From assembly GCA_020252645.1 (NCBI GenBank), contig JADCCN010000004.1, positions 62,001-126,000 on the forward strand: DNA of 64,000 nucleotides, given 5' to 3'. Positions 18,920 to 27,772 of the stretch are shown piece by piece; within the stretch, counting starts at the first letter, position 1; the number at the start of each line of letters is the position of its first letter. A program made the translations under genes and the position numbers. A model generated the notes under the pieces. The model worked only from the letters and a program-made list of their open reading frames with translations, searched no databases and was not told where the DNA came from. Origin of the DNA: Methylobacterium sp. (lineage in GTDB: Bacteria > Pseudomonadota > Alphaproteobacteria > Rhizobiales > Beijerinckiaceae).

Positions 18920-19120
18920 AGAGCATGCTGTGAAAAAGTGGAATCCGGTTTTTCACAGCATGCGATAACAATAAGATAAGAGCATGATGTGCTTCCGTCT
19001 GAACACATCATGCTCTAGGGCGAAATTCGATCTGAATGAATGAGATCGACCGCTTTCTGTTATTGTTATTTATCGCATTTCCCCCGATCAACCGGAATCC
19101 GCTTGATCGAATTTCGCTCT
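18920..19120. repeat. Intergenic two-hairpin repeat, copy 6 (double element)
   Basis: A double array: AGAGCATGCTGTGAAAAAG pairing with CTTTTTCACAGCATGC-like bases across GGAATCCGG, then the 13-bp stem AGAGCATGATGTG/CACATCATGCTCT, then a full reverse element starting GCGAAATTCGATCTG and ending CGAATTTCGCTCT. It separates the IS remnant from the end of pckA. Confidence 0.8.
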
Positions 19121-19148
19121 AGGCACGGCCATGGCGCGGTCGAAGTGA

Positions 19149-20759
19149 TCACGCCGCCATCTGGTTCTTCGGGGCGGCGTTCTTCACATCCGCATCCACA
19201 TGCGCCTCGAAGCGCTTGAAGTTCGCCTCGAACATGCCGACGAGCTTCTTCGCGGTGTTGGCGAAGCCCGCCTTGTCCTGCCAGGTCTTCACCGGATAGA
19301 GGATATGCGGCTCGACCCCCGGCACGGAGGATGGCACCGCGAACCCGAAATACGGATCACGGCGGAATTCGGCCTTGGCGAGGGACCCATCAAGCGCGGC
19401 CGAAAGCAGGCGGCGCGTGACGCGGATCGGCATGCGCCGGCCCGTGCCATAGGCGCCGCCGGTCCAGCCCGTATTCACGAGCCAGCAATCGACATGGTGC
19501 TTCGCGATGAGATCGCGCAAGAGGTTGCCGTATTCCGCCGGGTGGCGCGGCATGAACGGCGCGCCAAAGCAGGTGGAGAACACCGCTTCGGGCTCCGTCA
19601 CGCCCTTCTCGGTGCCCGCCACCTTTGCCGTGTAGCCGGAGAGGAAATGATACATCGCTTCCGCCGGCGTGAGCTTTGCGATGGGCGGCAGCACGCCGAA
19701 GGCATCGCAGGTCAGCATCACGATGTTCTTGGGGTGGCCGGCGCGGCCGGTCTCCGAGGCATTCGGGATGAAATGCAACGGATAGGCGCAGCGGGTGTTC
19801 TCGGTCTTCGAGCCGTCATCGAAATCCGGCTGACGGGTGTTCGGATCGGCCACGACGTTCTCGAGCACCGTGCCGAAGCGCTGGGTTGTCGCGTAGATCT
19901 CCGGCTCGGCCTCGGCCGAGAGGCGGATGGTCTTGGCATAGCAGCCACCCTCGAAATTGAAGATGCCGGTCTTCGACCAGCCATGCTCGTCATCCCCGAT
20001 CAGCGTGCGGGCAGGGTCGGCGGAAAGGGTGGTCTTGCCGGTGCCGGAAAGGCCGAAGAACACGGCCGAATCCCCCGCCGGGCCGACATTGGCCGAGCAA
20101 TGCATAGGCATCACGCCGGCACTGGGGAGCGCGTAGTTGAGATAGGTGAAGACGCTCTTCTTCATCTCGCCGGCATAGGAAGTGCCGCCGATCAGCACCG
20201 TCTTGGAGGCGAAATCCACCGCGATGATCGTCTCGGAGCGGCAGCCATGGCGCTTCGGGTCCGCCTTGAAGGAGGGGAGATCGACGATCGTCATTTCCGG
20301 CAGGAAGTTCGCAAGATCATGCGCCTCGGGGCGGATCAGCAGGTTGCGGATGAAGAGCGAGTGCCAGGCAAATTCGGTGTAAACGCGCACCTTCACGCGG
20401 CTCGCGGGGTCCGCGCCGCCATAAAGGTCCTGCGCGAAGAGTTCCCTGCCCCTGGCATGCGCCCTGAAATCCGCGAGCAGGGTGGCGAAAGCCTCGGGCG
20501 AAAGCGCGCTGTTGTTGTCCCACCACACCTGGTTCTCGGTCGAGGCGTCGCGGACAATGAACTTGTCCTTCGGCGAACGGCCGGTGTGCTGGCCCGTATC
20601 GGCGAGCAACGCGCCGCCCGACGTCACGCGCGCCTCGCGGCGGGCGAGGGCCTCTTCATAGAGCTGCGGCGCTTCCAGGTTCAGGAAAAAGCCCGCGGGG
20701 GCCTCGAAGCCAAAGGTGTTGGGGCCAAGCGTCGGGTTGAAGCGGCCGTTCACATTCAT
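19149..20759 (-). CDS. pckA: Phosphoenolpyruvate carboxykinase (ATP)
   Basis: A 536-aa ATP-dependent PEP carboxykinase that converts oxaloacetate to PEP in gluconeogenesis. It shows the kinase-1a P-loop [14 protein letters not shown], the metal-binding IGDDEHGW and [11 protein letters not shown], and [12 protein letters not shown], all hallmarks of this family. Length is normal. ATG 20759 has GAGGAAGGAA upstream. In Hyphomicrobiales pckA lies next to chvI-chvG; here one gene (HugZ-like) intervenes. Growth on C3 acids such as the pyruvate released from sulfolactate would need it. Confidence 0.97.
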   Translation of the reverse strand: MNVNGRFNPTLGPNTFGFEAPAGFFLNLEAPQLYEEALARREARVTSGGALLADTGQHTGRSPKDKFIVRDASTENQVWWDNNSALSPEAFATLLADFRAHARGRELFAQDLYGGADPASRVKVRVYTEFAWHSLFIRNLLIRPEAHDLANFLPEMTIVDLPSFKADPKRHGCRSETIIAVDFASKTVLIGGTSYAGEMKKSVFTYLNYALPSAGVMPMHCSANVGPAGDSAVFFGLSGTGKTTLSADPARTLIGDDEHGWSKTGIFNFEGGCYAKTIRLSAEAEPEIYATTQRFGTVLENVVADPNTRQPDFDDGSKTENTRCAYPLHFIPNASETGRAGHPKNIVMLTCDAFGVLPPIAKLTPAEAMYHFLSGYTAKVAGTEKGVTEPEAVFSTCFGAPFMPRHPAEYGNLLRDLIAKHHVDCWLVNTGWTGGAYGTGRRMPIRVTRRLLSAALDGSLAKAEFRRDPYFGFAVPSSVPGVEPHILYPVKTWQDKAGFANTAKKLVGMFEANFKRFEAHVDADVKNAAPKNQMAA

Positions 20760-20817
20760 GGTCGAGTTCCTTCCTCAGTGACTGCGGAACTACCGAAAGG
20801 GAATTCCGCGAGCGATT

Positions 20818-20920
20818 AGAGCATTTTCCGATCTGAGCGGATCAGATCGGATGCTCTATCTCTTTGTTTAATCGCATTTTCTTCACGCGAACCGGTGCCC
20901 ACTTCGCTTGAAAATGCTCT
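20818..20920. repeat. Intergenic two-hairpin repeat, copy 7
   Basis: It begins AGAGCATTTTCCGATCTG, with GATCTGAGCGGATCAGATC as stem, then TATCTCTTTGTTTAATCGCA, and the second half CGCGAACCGGTGCCC ending AAAATGCTCT. It lies just upstream of the pckA start and may be transcribed in its leader. Confidence 0.82.
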
Positions 20921-21017
20921 AGAACCGATATGCTGCTGTTGCAACGCCTCTCTGCCGTTTTTCCTTACAAACCAGGTCAATCTTCGACGAAAGAGACAGG
21001 AAAGCTCGTGGATTTTT

Positions 21018-21032
21018 TGTAGTTAAACTACA
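21018..21032. promoter_or_regulatory. Perfect palindrome upstream of pckA
   Basis: TGTAGTTAAACTACA is a perfect 15-bp inverted repeat centred on 21025, in an A/T-rich stretch between the end of the HugZ-like gene and pckA. It could be an operator for pckA. It lacks the G/C stem of an intrinsic terminator. Confidence 0.4.
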
Positions 21033-21051
21033 TATTTCAGTAGCAATACGT

Positions 21052-21828
21052 TCAGATATTCATGTCTTTGCGTTCTGCGGCCCGCGCCATGTCCGCCAGT
21101 TGCTTCAGTCCTTTCCGCAAGGCGGTGCCATCCTGGATCGGCGGATTGAAGGCGATGCGGGCCGTGCGATCGTTCAGCCCGAGATCGAGCCCATGGGGGT
21201 CGAGGCCTGTGGCGCGCCAAGGGCCGCCGGGCATCTTGCAGAGCACGCGGGCATAGAGTTCGAGGGTTTCGGCATGGTCCTCGTTCATGTGGTCCACGGC
21301 ACCCTCCTCCAGTTCGGCAAAAGCTGCGCGGTCCTCAAGCGGCGAGAGGATATGGCTCGCCTCGCCATCGAAAGCGCGTGCGAAACCGCCATTCAGCATC
21401 ATGCGGATCGGTTCGAGCCGGTAGAAGGCGAAATCCGGGAAATCGACATAGAGCCTGGCCTTCGGGTGCCGCGCGAGGAAACGCCGGCGGATCACCGGGT
21501 CTTCGGTCAGCTTCGCTTCGGCCACCAGCGTCAGGCGCGGATGGGCGAGGGGATCGCCGCGCCCGCCCTCGCCGAGAAGCAGCGAGCAGCGCGGATCCGC
21601 CTTCAGGTTCTGCGTGTGATGCGACAGGCCCGAGACAAGCAGGATCGGCGCGCCATCGAGATCGGTCGCAACCGATGTCAGCGTCGTGATGGGATAGCCC
21701 GTGCCGGCATCGAGGGTGCCCAGAGCGCCGGCGCGGATCGCGCGCAGCAGGTGGCGCCCCAGCGCGACGGGGTCGAAATCCGCCGGCTGGCGCGGATCAC
21801 GGGGGATGTCGACAGGCGAGGTTGTCAT
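21052..21828 (-). CDS. HugZ-like pyridoxamine 5'-phosphate oxidase-family protein
   Basis: A 258-aa two-part protein. The N-terminal half is a split-barrel flavin/heme domain of the pyridoxamine phosphate oxidase clan ([21 protein letters not shown] and [17 protein letters not shown]). The C-terminal part has the DUF2470 motif [12 protein letters not shown]. This pairing is found in HugZ-type heme-utilisation proteins and in other heme-binding members of unknown role. The start at ATG 21828 has no clear ribosome site. It sits between pckA and chvI, divergent from chvI. A role in heme handling is inferred from the family only. Confidence 0.8.
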   Translation of the reverse strand: MTTSPVDIPRDPRQPADFDPVALGRHLLRAIRAGALGTLDAGTGYPITTLTSVATDLDGAPILLVSGLSHHTQNLKADPRCSLLLGEGGRGDPLAHPRLTLVAEAKLTEDPVIRRRFLARHPKARLYVDFPDFAFYRLEPIRMMLNGGFARAFDGEASHILSPLEDRAAFAELEEGAVDHMNEDHAETLELYARVLCKMPGGPWRATGLDPHGLDLGLNDRTARIAFNPPIQDGTALRKGLKQLADMARAAERKDMNI

Positions 21829-22035
21829 GCTAGAATTGTTTTTCCGAGGTTCGTCTTTTTTATGCAATACCATTGTTCTTCCCGGCCCGGAGCGAGGAAA
21901 TTCCGGGCCTACATCGCCCTTGCCATGATTGGGGCTGATTTTCCTCTGGAATTTGGTGCAATTCAGCCCCATCTGCCCGACAGGTTTCATGATGGCGACG
22001 GCTTCGCGCCGCGCTTGCGACAGGACAGAACCACG

Positions 22036-22734
22036 ATGCCGACGATTGCGCTGGTCGATGACGACCGCAACATTCTCACCTCCGTCTCGATTGCGCTCGA
22101 GAACGAGGGCTTCCGCATCCAGACCTACACGGATGGCGCCTCCGCCATTGACGGGCTGAAGCAGAACCCGCCCGATCTCGCCATCTTCGACATCAAGATG
22201 CCGCGCATGGATGGCATGGAACTGCTGCGCCGCCTGCGCCAGAAATCCGACCTGCCGGTGATCTTCCTCACCTCCAAGGATGACGAGATCGACGAATTGT
22301 TCGGTCTCAAGATGGGGGCGGATGATTTCATCCGCAAGCCGTTCTCCCAGCGCCTGCTGGTCGAGCGCGTGAAGGCCATCCTTCGCCGCGCCGGCGCGAA
22401 GGACCTGCCCGCCAGCAAGGAAGCCGATGCCAAGGCGCTGGAACGTGGCAACCTGAAAATGGACCCCGAGCGCCATGCCTGCACCTGGAAGGGCGAACCG
22501 GTGACGCTGACGGTGACCGAGTTCCTCATTCTCCAGTGCCTGGCCCAGCGCCCCGGCGTGGTGCGCAGCCGCAACGCCCTGATGGATGCGGCCTATGACG
22601 ACCAGGTCTATGTGGATGACCGCACCATCGACAGCCACATCAAGCGCCTGCGCAAGAAGTTCAAGCTTGTCGATGACGATTTCGAAATGATCGAAACCCT
22701 CTACGGCGTCGGCTACCGCTTCAAGGAAGCGTAA
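22036..22734 (+). CDS. chvI: Two-component response regulator ChvI
   Basis: A 232-aa OmpR-type regulator. The receiver begins [11 protein letters not shown], has the phosphorylatable Asp52 ([12 protein letters not shown]) and the conserved Lys in RKPF. The C-terminal winged helix contains [19 protein letters not shown] and ends [16 protein letters not shown]. Its position before chvG and hprK and near pckA is the classic arrangement of the ChvGI/ExoS-ChvI system, which responds to acid and envelope stress in rhizobia. AGGACAG precedes ATG 22036. Confidence 0.93.
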   Translation: MPTIALVDDDRNILTSVSIALENEGFRIQTYTDGASAIDGLKQNPPDLAIFDIKMPRMDGMELLRRLRQKSDLPVIFLTSKDDEIDELFGLKMGADDFIRKPFSQRLLVERVKAILRRAGAKDLPASKEADAKALERGNLKMDPERHACTWKGEPVTLTVTEFLILQCLAQRPGVVRSRNALMDAAYDDQVYVDDRTIDSHIKRLRKKFKLVDDDFEMIETLYGVGYRFKEA

Positions 22735-22781
22735 GGCTGGCCCCGGGGTCAGGATCCCAACGTCTTTCCCGAGGGAGGCTG

Positions 22782-24578
22782 ATGCTCGACCGGAAGCGTC
22801 CGGAGCCCGGCATGGAAGCGACGGCGTCGTCGGTCGACGCTCCGTCCCTTTGGCTGCGCCTGCGCGGCATGCTTCGGCGGTTCATCTTCCGCGCGCGGCT
22901 CACGGTGGCGCGGCGGTTCTCATCGAGCCTCACGCGGCGCATCGCGATCCTCAACCTCGCGGGGCTGGCGGCGTTGTTCCTGGGGTTCCTCTGGATGAAC
23001 CAGACCCGGCTCGGGGTGATCGACGCGCGCAGCCAATCGCTTTCGCTTCAGGCCGAACTCATCGCCGGAGCGGTGGCCGGCGCACTCACCACCGAGAACG
23101 ATAACGGGGCCTTCGATCCTGACAAGTTCCTCCAGCAGCAATTGAACGAGGGTCTCGCGCGTGAGCAGCCGGCGGCGCCATGGTTCGAGTTTTCGATCAA
23201 CCCGGCACGGGCCGCGCCCATCCTGAAGCGGCTGGTCGCGCCCACGCGGACACGGGCCCGCATTTTCGACACGGATGGCTTCCTGCTGCTCGATACGCGC
23301 GCCTTCTATGCGCCCGGCACCCTGGGCGATGCCACGCCGGAGCCGGGCGCGAGCGATGAGGAGCAAACCCTCTTCTCGCGCACCTGGAACGCCGTGAAGC
23401 AGCGCTTCGGCCGCGTGGATATCTCCCCGCCGGAAGAGGCCCCCGGCCCCCGCCAGTTCCTGGAAGTGCAGCGGGGCTTGCAGGGCCGCGCAAGTTCGGT
23501 CGTGCGGGTATCCACGGACGGACAGACGCTGGTTTACGCGGCAGCGCCGATCCAGCATGCGGGGCATGTGCGCGGCGTGCTGCTGCTTTCGACGCAGGAG
23601 GGCGATGTCGATCGCATCATCGCCGAGGAGCGGAGCGATTTCGTGACCGTCTTCCTGATCGCCGCCGTTGTGATGCTGCTGCTCTCGGCCATGCTCGCGG
23701 GGACCATCGCCGAGCCCGTGCGCAAGCTTTCGGAAGCGGCGGATCGCGTGCGCCGCGGCATTCGCGCCCGCCACGAGATCCCCGATTTCTCCGATCGTTC
23801 GGATGAGATCGGCCAGTTGTCGCTGTCGCTGCGCGAGATGACGAACGTGCTCTACCACCGCATCGATGCCATCGAGCGTTTCGCGGCGGATGTGAGCCAC
23901 GAGCTGAAGAACCCGCTCACATCCCTGCGCAGCGCGGTGGAAACGCTGCCGCTGGCCCGCAACCCGGAAAGCCGGGAGCGTCTGCTCGCCGTCATCCTGC
24001 ATGATGTGAAGCGCCTGGACCGCCTCATCACCGATATTTCGGATGCCTCCCGCCTCGATGCCGAATTGCAGCGCAGCGAGGCCGAGCCGGTCGATATCGG
24101 CGCCCTGCTGCGCACCCATGTGGATATGCGGCAGGAGGTGGCCAACGAGGGCCAGCATCGCGTGGAACTGGTGCTCGTGCCCGAGGAGAGGCCCGTGCGC
24201 GGCCTGATGGTGCGCGGGCATGACAACCGGCTGGTGCAGGTCTTCGACAATCTCATCGAGAATGCGCTCTCGTTCTCCCCGCCCGGCGGCCTGGTCACCG
24301 TCACGGCCCGGCGGCAAAGCGGACGGGTGGAGGTGATGGTCGAGGATGAGGGGCCGGGCATCCCCGATCACGCACTCGAGCGCATCTTCGAGCGCTTCTA
24401 CACGGATCGGCCGGATCAGGGGTTCGGGCAGCATTCCGGCCTGGGCCTCGCCATTTCGCGGCAGATCGTGGAGGCGCATGGCGGCACCTTGCGGGCCGAG
24501 AACCGGCCGGGCACCGAGGGTGCCGGCGGCGGCGCCCGCTTCATCGTGACGCTGCCCGCCTTCACAGGTGGCCGATGA
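22782..24578 (+). CDS. chvG: Sensor histidine kinase ChvG (ExoS)
   Basis: A 598-aa membrane kinase. Two membrane helices (about 52-68 and 290-310) enclose a periplasmic sensor of about 220 residues, followed by a HAMP domain, the H-box ADVSHELKNPLTSL, an N-box LIENALSFS, DEGPGIPD and GLGLAISRQIVEAHGG. ATG 22782 follows GAGGGAGG. The stop overlaps the hprK start (ATGA), so the kinase is translationally coupled to HPr kinase. It phosphorylates ChvI; the ligand of the sensor domain (ExoR in rhizobia) is not encoded here. Confidence 0.93.
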   Translation: MLDRKRPEPGMEATASSVDAPSLWLRLRGMLRRFIFRARLTVARRFSSSLTRRIAILNLAGLAALFLGFLWMNQTRLGVIDARSQSLSLQAELIAGAVAGALTTENDNGAFDPDKFLQQQLNEGLAREQPAAPWFEFSINPARAAPILKRLVAPTRTRARIFDTDGFLLLDTRAFYAPGTLGDATPEPGASDEEQTLFSRTWNAVKQRFGRVDISPPEEAPGPRQFLEVQRGLQGRASSVVRVSTDGQTLVYAAAPIQHAGHVRGVLLLSTQEGDVDRIIAEERSDFVTVFLIAAVVMLLLSAMLAGTIAEPVRKLSEAADRVRRGIRARHEIPDFSDRSDEIGQLSLSLREMTNVLYHRIDAIERFAADVSHELKNPLTSLRSAVETLPLARNPESRERLLAVILHDVKRLDRLITDISDASRLDAELQRSEAEPVDIGALLRTHVDMRQEVANEGQHRVELVLVPEERPVRGLMVRGHDNRLVQVFDNLIENALSFSPPGGLVTVTARRQSGRVEVMVEDEGPGIPDHALERIFERFYTDRPDQGFGQHSGLGLAISRQIVEAHGGTLRAENRPGTEGAGGGARFIVTLPAFTGGR

Positions 24579-25024
24579 AGGGCACGAGGGAAGATCCGCT
24601 TTATGTTCATGCCACCGCTGTGGTGATCGGCGATGTGGGATTGCTGATTTCCGGGCGTTCCAGGGCTGGAAAATCGCATCTGGCCGAGGCGCTCATCGCG
24701 CAGGGGATCGCGCATGGCTGGCCGAGCCTGCTCGTGGGCGATGATCGCGTGGGCCTCGTGGCCGAGGACAGACATATTCTCGTGCTGCCCCATCCGGCGA
24801 TTGCCGGGCTGATCGAGCGGCGCGGAACGGGCATCCTGCCGGTCCCGCATCAGCGGGAGGCGCAGCTGCTGCTCGAGATCGCGCTCGACCCCGCCGGGCC
24901 GGCCGAGCCGGCCCGCGATGCGGTGGAGCGGCTGCCCGGATTGTTCCTTGACCGCATCAGAACCGGGGAGCAACCGCAGGCGCAGTTCCTGTTTCCTCTT
25001 GTTGTTGCGGCGCTGACGACATAA
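24575..25024 (+). CDS. hprK: HPr kinase/phosphorylase, short alphaproteobacterial form
   Basis: A 149-aa protein corresponding to the C-terminal catalytic domain of HprK. It has the P-loop region ISGRSRAGKSHLAEALI and the following LLVGDDRVGL. The N-terminal domain of Firmicute HprK is absent, as is usual in alphaproteobacteria. It starts in the stop of chvG (ATGA) and precedes the EIIA and HPr genes. It phosphorylates HPr on the regulatory serine and so links the PTS to envelope signalling by ChvGI. Confidence 0.9.
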   Translation: MKGTREDPLYVHATAVVIGDVGLLISGRSRAGKSHLAEALIAQGIAHGWPSLLVGDDRVGLVAEDRHILVLPHPAIAGLIERRGTGILPVPHQREAQLLLEIALDPAGPAEPARDAVERLPGLFLDRIRTGEQPQAQFLFPLVVAALTT

Positions 25025-25165
25025 ATGAGCGAATTGCCTCTCAGGCGATCCGCTTCGTGGGTTTGGCCCGGCCAGATTCTCTGGCCGGATCAGATGCCGG
25101 CGAAGCGATATTCCGGGCGCGGGCGATATCCGCGTACCGGATCAGGCGAACGGTCAGGATCTTGA

Positions 25166-25567
25166 ATGATCGGATTGGTTTTGGTCAGCCACGGCCAGCT
25201 CGCGACGGAGTTTCGCGCGGCGATGGAACATGTGGTCGGCAAGCAAACCCAGCTCGCGGTGGTCTGCATCGGGCCGGATGACGACATGGATGCGCGCCGG
25301 CAGGAGATCATCGGCGCCATCCAGCATGTCGATACAGGCTCGGGCGTCGTGGTGCTGACGGATATGTTCGGCGGCACGCCGTCAAACCTCGCGATTTCCG
25401 CGATGAACGGCTCGAATGTCGAGGTCGTCGCGGGCATCAACCTGCCCATGCTCGTGAAGCTCGCGAAAGTGCGCGAGAGCCTGCCGCTTGCGGAAGTGGT
25501 GGTTCAGGCGCAGGATGCCGGGCGAAAATACATTAATGTCGCCAGCCATATCCTCGCAGGGAAATGA
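25166..25567 (+). CDS. PTS mannose-type EIIA component (regulatory)
   Basis: A 133-aa EIIA-Man domain with the phosphoacceptor His9 in LVSHGQLA and the family marks LTDMFGGTPSN and AGINLPML. No sugar permease EIIB, EIIC or EIID is present nearby, so this is a regulatory PTS element, not a sugar carrier. AGGA lies upstream of ATG 25166. The HPr gene follows after 1 bp. Phosphate comes from EI through HPr. Confidence 0.92.
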   Translation: MIGLVLVSHGQLATEFRAAMEHVVGKQTQLAVVCIGPDDDMDARRQEIIGAIQHVDTGSGVVVLTDMFGGTPSNLAISAMNGSNVEVVAGINLPMLVKLAKVRESLPLAEVVVQAQDAGRKYINVASHILAGK

Positions 25568-25568
25568 C

Positions 25569-25886
25569 ATGGACGGAAGCGAGCTTCCTTGTCCGCCGCC
25601 ACCGGTGATTGCCGGGGCGCTCGCGCGGGAAATGCCCGTCATCAATCGCAAGGGCCTTCATGCCCGTGCTTCTGCCAAATTCGTGCAGTGCTGCGAGCGG
25701 TTCGACGCCGATGTGAGCGTCACCCGCTGCGGCGAGACGGTGGGCGGCACCTCGATCATGGGCCTGCTCACGCTGGCCGCCGCCCAGGGCACGACCATCA
25801 CGGTGCAGGCTACCGGCACCCAGGCGCGGGAAGCGCTCGATGCCCTCTCCGCCCTGCTGGCGAACCGCTTCGGCGAGGACGAATAA
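25569..25886 (+). CDS. ptsH: HPr-family phosphocarrier protein
   Basis: A 105-aa HPr with an N-terminal extension of about 20 residues. His31 in NRKGLHARAS is the EI phosphorylation site, and Ser62 in GGTSIMGLLTL corresponds to the regulatory Ser46 modified by HprK. ATG 25569 lies 2 bp after the EIIA stop. It completes a small regulatory PTS together with hprK and EIIA. Enzyme I is not in the window. Confidence 0.92.
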   Translation: MDGSELPCPPPPVIAGALAREMPVINRKGLHARASAKFVQCCERFDADVSVTRCGETVGGTSIMGLLTLAAAQGTTITVQATGTQAREALDALSALLANRFGEDE

Positions 25887-25897
25887 GCGCCCGGACG

Positions 25898-26002
25898 AGA
25901 GCATTTTTTCGATCAAGCGGATGCCGGTTGATCGAATAAAATACCATAAATAACAAAAACATAGAGCGTTCTATCTCATTCATTCAGATCGAATTTCGCT
26001 CT
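25898..26002. repeat. Intergenic two-hairpin repeat, copy 8
   Basis: It begins AGAGCATTTTTTCGATCAAG, with GGATGCCGG as loop and TTGATCGAA as pairing arm, then AAATAACAAAAACATAGAGC, and the second stem around TCATTCATTC ending AGATCGAATTTCGCTCT. It closes the PTS transcript. Confidence 0.88.
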
Positions 26003-26019
26003 CATGGCCACTGACCCAC

Positions 26020-26092
26020 ATAAAGAAATCTTCTAGCCATATAAAGAAATCTTTATGTCTTTATTGCGCTTCGGTCGGGGCTCTGCTATAGC
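26020..26092 (+). promoter_or_regulatory. Tandem operators and promoter of ahcY
   Basis: ATAAAGAAATCTTTAT (26041-26056) is a perfect inverted repeat. A weaker copy, ATAAAGAAATCTTCTA, lies at 26020-26035, and the centres are exactly 21 bp apart, two helical turns. A promoter TTGCGC (26064-26069), 17 bp, TATAGC (26087-26092) follows. Motifs of this kind upstream of ahcY and met genes in alphaproteobacteria are ascribed to SahR, an ArsR-type SAH-responsive regulator; I recall this and have not checked it. Confidence 0.6.
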
Positions 26093-26166
26093 GCCGATGG
26101 AAGCGCGCGGGCAGGGGCCTGCGGCGCGTCGCGCGCGTTTTTCGCGTCGTCACCCGAGGAACTCCG

Positions 26167-27573
26167 ATGCAACACGATTACTTCGTTCGCGACATTGGCC
26201 TGGCCGGCTTTGGTCGCAAGGAAATCGAACTCGCCGAAACCGAAATGCCTGGCCTGATGGCCATCCGCGACGAATATGGCTCGAGGCAGCCGCTCAGGGG
26301 CGCGCGCATTGCCGGCTCGCTGCACATGACCATCCAGACTGCCGTGCTGATCGAGACCCTCGTGGCGCTGGGGGCGGAAGTGCGCTGGGTGTCGTGCAAC
26401 ATCTTTTCGACCCAGGATCATGCCGCTGCAGCCGTTGCGGCTGCGGGCATCCCGGTCTTCGCCTACAAGGGCGAGACGCTGGAAGAGTACTGGGATTTCA
26501 CCGCCAAGCTGTTCGACTGGCAGGGCGGCGGCGTTCCGAACATGATCCTCGATGATGGTGGCGATGCCACCATGCTCGTCCATTACGGCCTGAGGGCCGA
26601 ACAGGGCGATCTGGCCTTCCTCAACAAGCCGGGTTCGGAAGAGGAAGTGATCTTCTTCAACCTCATCAAGAAGCTCCTCGCCGTGAAGCCGAACGGCTGG
26701 TTCGCGGATGTCGCCAAGTCGATCCGCGGCGTTTCGGAAGAGACGACCACGGGTGTGCATCGCCTCTACAAGCTCGCCGAAGAGGGCAAGCTCCTGTTCC
26801 CGGCGATCAACGTGAACGACTCGGTCACGAAGTCGAAGTTCGACAACCTCTATGGCTGCCGTGAATCGCTCGTCGACGCGCTGCGCCGCGGCACGGACGT
26901 GATGATGGCCGGCAAGGTGGCCTTCGTCGCCGGCTTCGGCGATGTGGGCAAGGGCTCTGCGGCTTCGCTGCGCCAGGCCGGCGCCCGCGTGATCGTGTCG
27001 GAAGTCGATCCGATCTGCGCGCTCCAGGCCGCGATGGAAGGCTATGAAGTGGCGACCATCGAGGACGCCCTGCCGCGCGCCGACATCTACGTCACCGCCA
27101 CGGGCAACAAGGACATCATCACCGTCGACCACATGCGGCAGATGAAGGATCGCGCCATCGTCTGCAACATCGGCCACTTCGACAACGAGATCCAGGTTTC
27201 GGGCCTGAAGAACTTCAAGTGGACGAACATCAAGCCGCAGGTGGACGAGATCGAGTTCCCGAAGGGCAACCGCATCATCCTGCTCTCGGAGGGCCGCCTC
27301 GTGAACCTCGGCAACGCGATGGGGCATCCCTCCTTCGTGATGTCCTCGTCCTTCTCGAACCAGACTCTCGCGCAGATCGAGCTCTGGCAGAACCGTGACA
27401 ACGGCAAGTACCAGAACAAGGTCTACACCCTGCCGAAATTCCTCGACGAGAAGGTCGCAGCACTCCACCTCGAAAAGCTCGGCGTGAAGCTCACCAGGAT
27501 GTCGAAGGAACAGGCCGATTATATCGGTGTTCCGGAGCATGGCCCCTACAAGCCGGATCACTACCGCTATTGA
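26167..27573 (+). CDS. ahcY: Adenosylhomocysteinase (S-adenosylhomocysteine hydrolase)
   Basis: A 468-aa NAD-dependent enzyme that cleaves S-adenosylhomocysteine to adenosine and homocysteine, keeping methylation going. The NAD loop [26 protein letters not shown] near the N-terminus, [20 protein letters not shown] and the C-terminal [10 protein letters not shown] are hallmarks. ATG 26167 has GAGGA upstream. It has its own promoter and a strong terminator, so it is a single-gene unit between the PTS operon and divL. Confidence 0.97.
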   Translation: MQHDYFVRDIGLAGFGRKEIELAETEMPGLMAIRDEYGSRQPLRGARIAGSLHMTIQTAVLIETLVALGAEVRWVSCNIFSTQDHAAAAVAAAGIPVFAYKGETLEEYWDFTAKLFDWQGGGVPNMILDDGGDATMLVHYGLRAEQGDLAFLNKPGSEEEVIFFNLIKKLLAVKPNGWFADVAKSIRGVSEETTTGVHRLYKLAEEGKLLFPAINVNDSVTKSKFDNLYGCRESLVDALRRGTDVMMAGKVAFVAGFGDVGKGSAASLRQAGARVIVSEVDPICALQAAMEGYEVATIEDALPRADIYVTATGNKDIITVDHMRQMKDRAIVCNIGHFDNEIQVSGLKNFKWTNIKPQVDEIEFPKGNRIILLSEGRLVNLGNAMGHPSFVMSSSFSNQTLAQIELWQNRDNGKYQNKVYTLPKFLDEKVAALHLEKLGVKLTRMSKEQADYIGVPEHGPYKPDHYRY

Positions 27574-27619
27574 TCCCGGCGCGGGCTCGCGCGGCCCGAG
27601 AGCTTGAAAAATTTTTCGG

Positions 27620-27653
27620 CGCGCCCGCCTCAAAACGGGCGCGTTAATTGTTT
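27620..27653 (+). terminator. Rho-independent terminator of ahcY
   Basis: CGCGCCCG (27620-27627) pairs perfectly with CGGGCGCG (27636-27643) across CCTCAAAA and runs into TTAATTGTTT. Confidence 0.85.
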
Positions 27654-27659
27654 GCTAAC
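27644..27659. promoter_or_regulatory. CtrA-like box upstream of divL
   Basis: TTAATTGTTTGCTAAC fits the CtrA consensus TTAA-N7-TTAA(C) with one mismatch (CTAA for TTAA). It overlaps the T-tract of the ahcY terminator and lies 114 bp before the divL start. CtrA control of a CtrA-pathway gene would make sense, but one match proves little. Confidence 0.4.
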
Positions 27660-27772
27660 CTCTTCCAGCCGGACTCTTCGCCTGCTTAAAGTGCCCGTCA
27701 TTGGGGCACTGAAACTGATTCGCTTCCTGGTCTCGCGTTTTGGGCGGATGAACGCGAAGGGGATACCGGGGC

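Noticed and set aside
26100-26166. Possible SAH riboswitch in the ahcY leader
   Set aside because: The leader is only about 70 nt. It has GC-rich complementarity but I cannot lay the conserved SAH-riboswitch core on it. Protein operators upstream explain regulation better.
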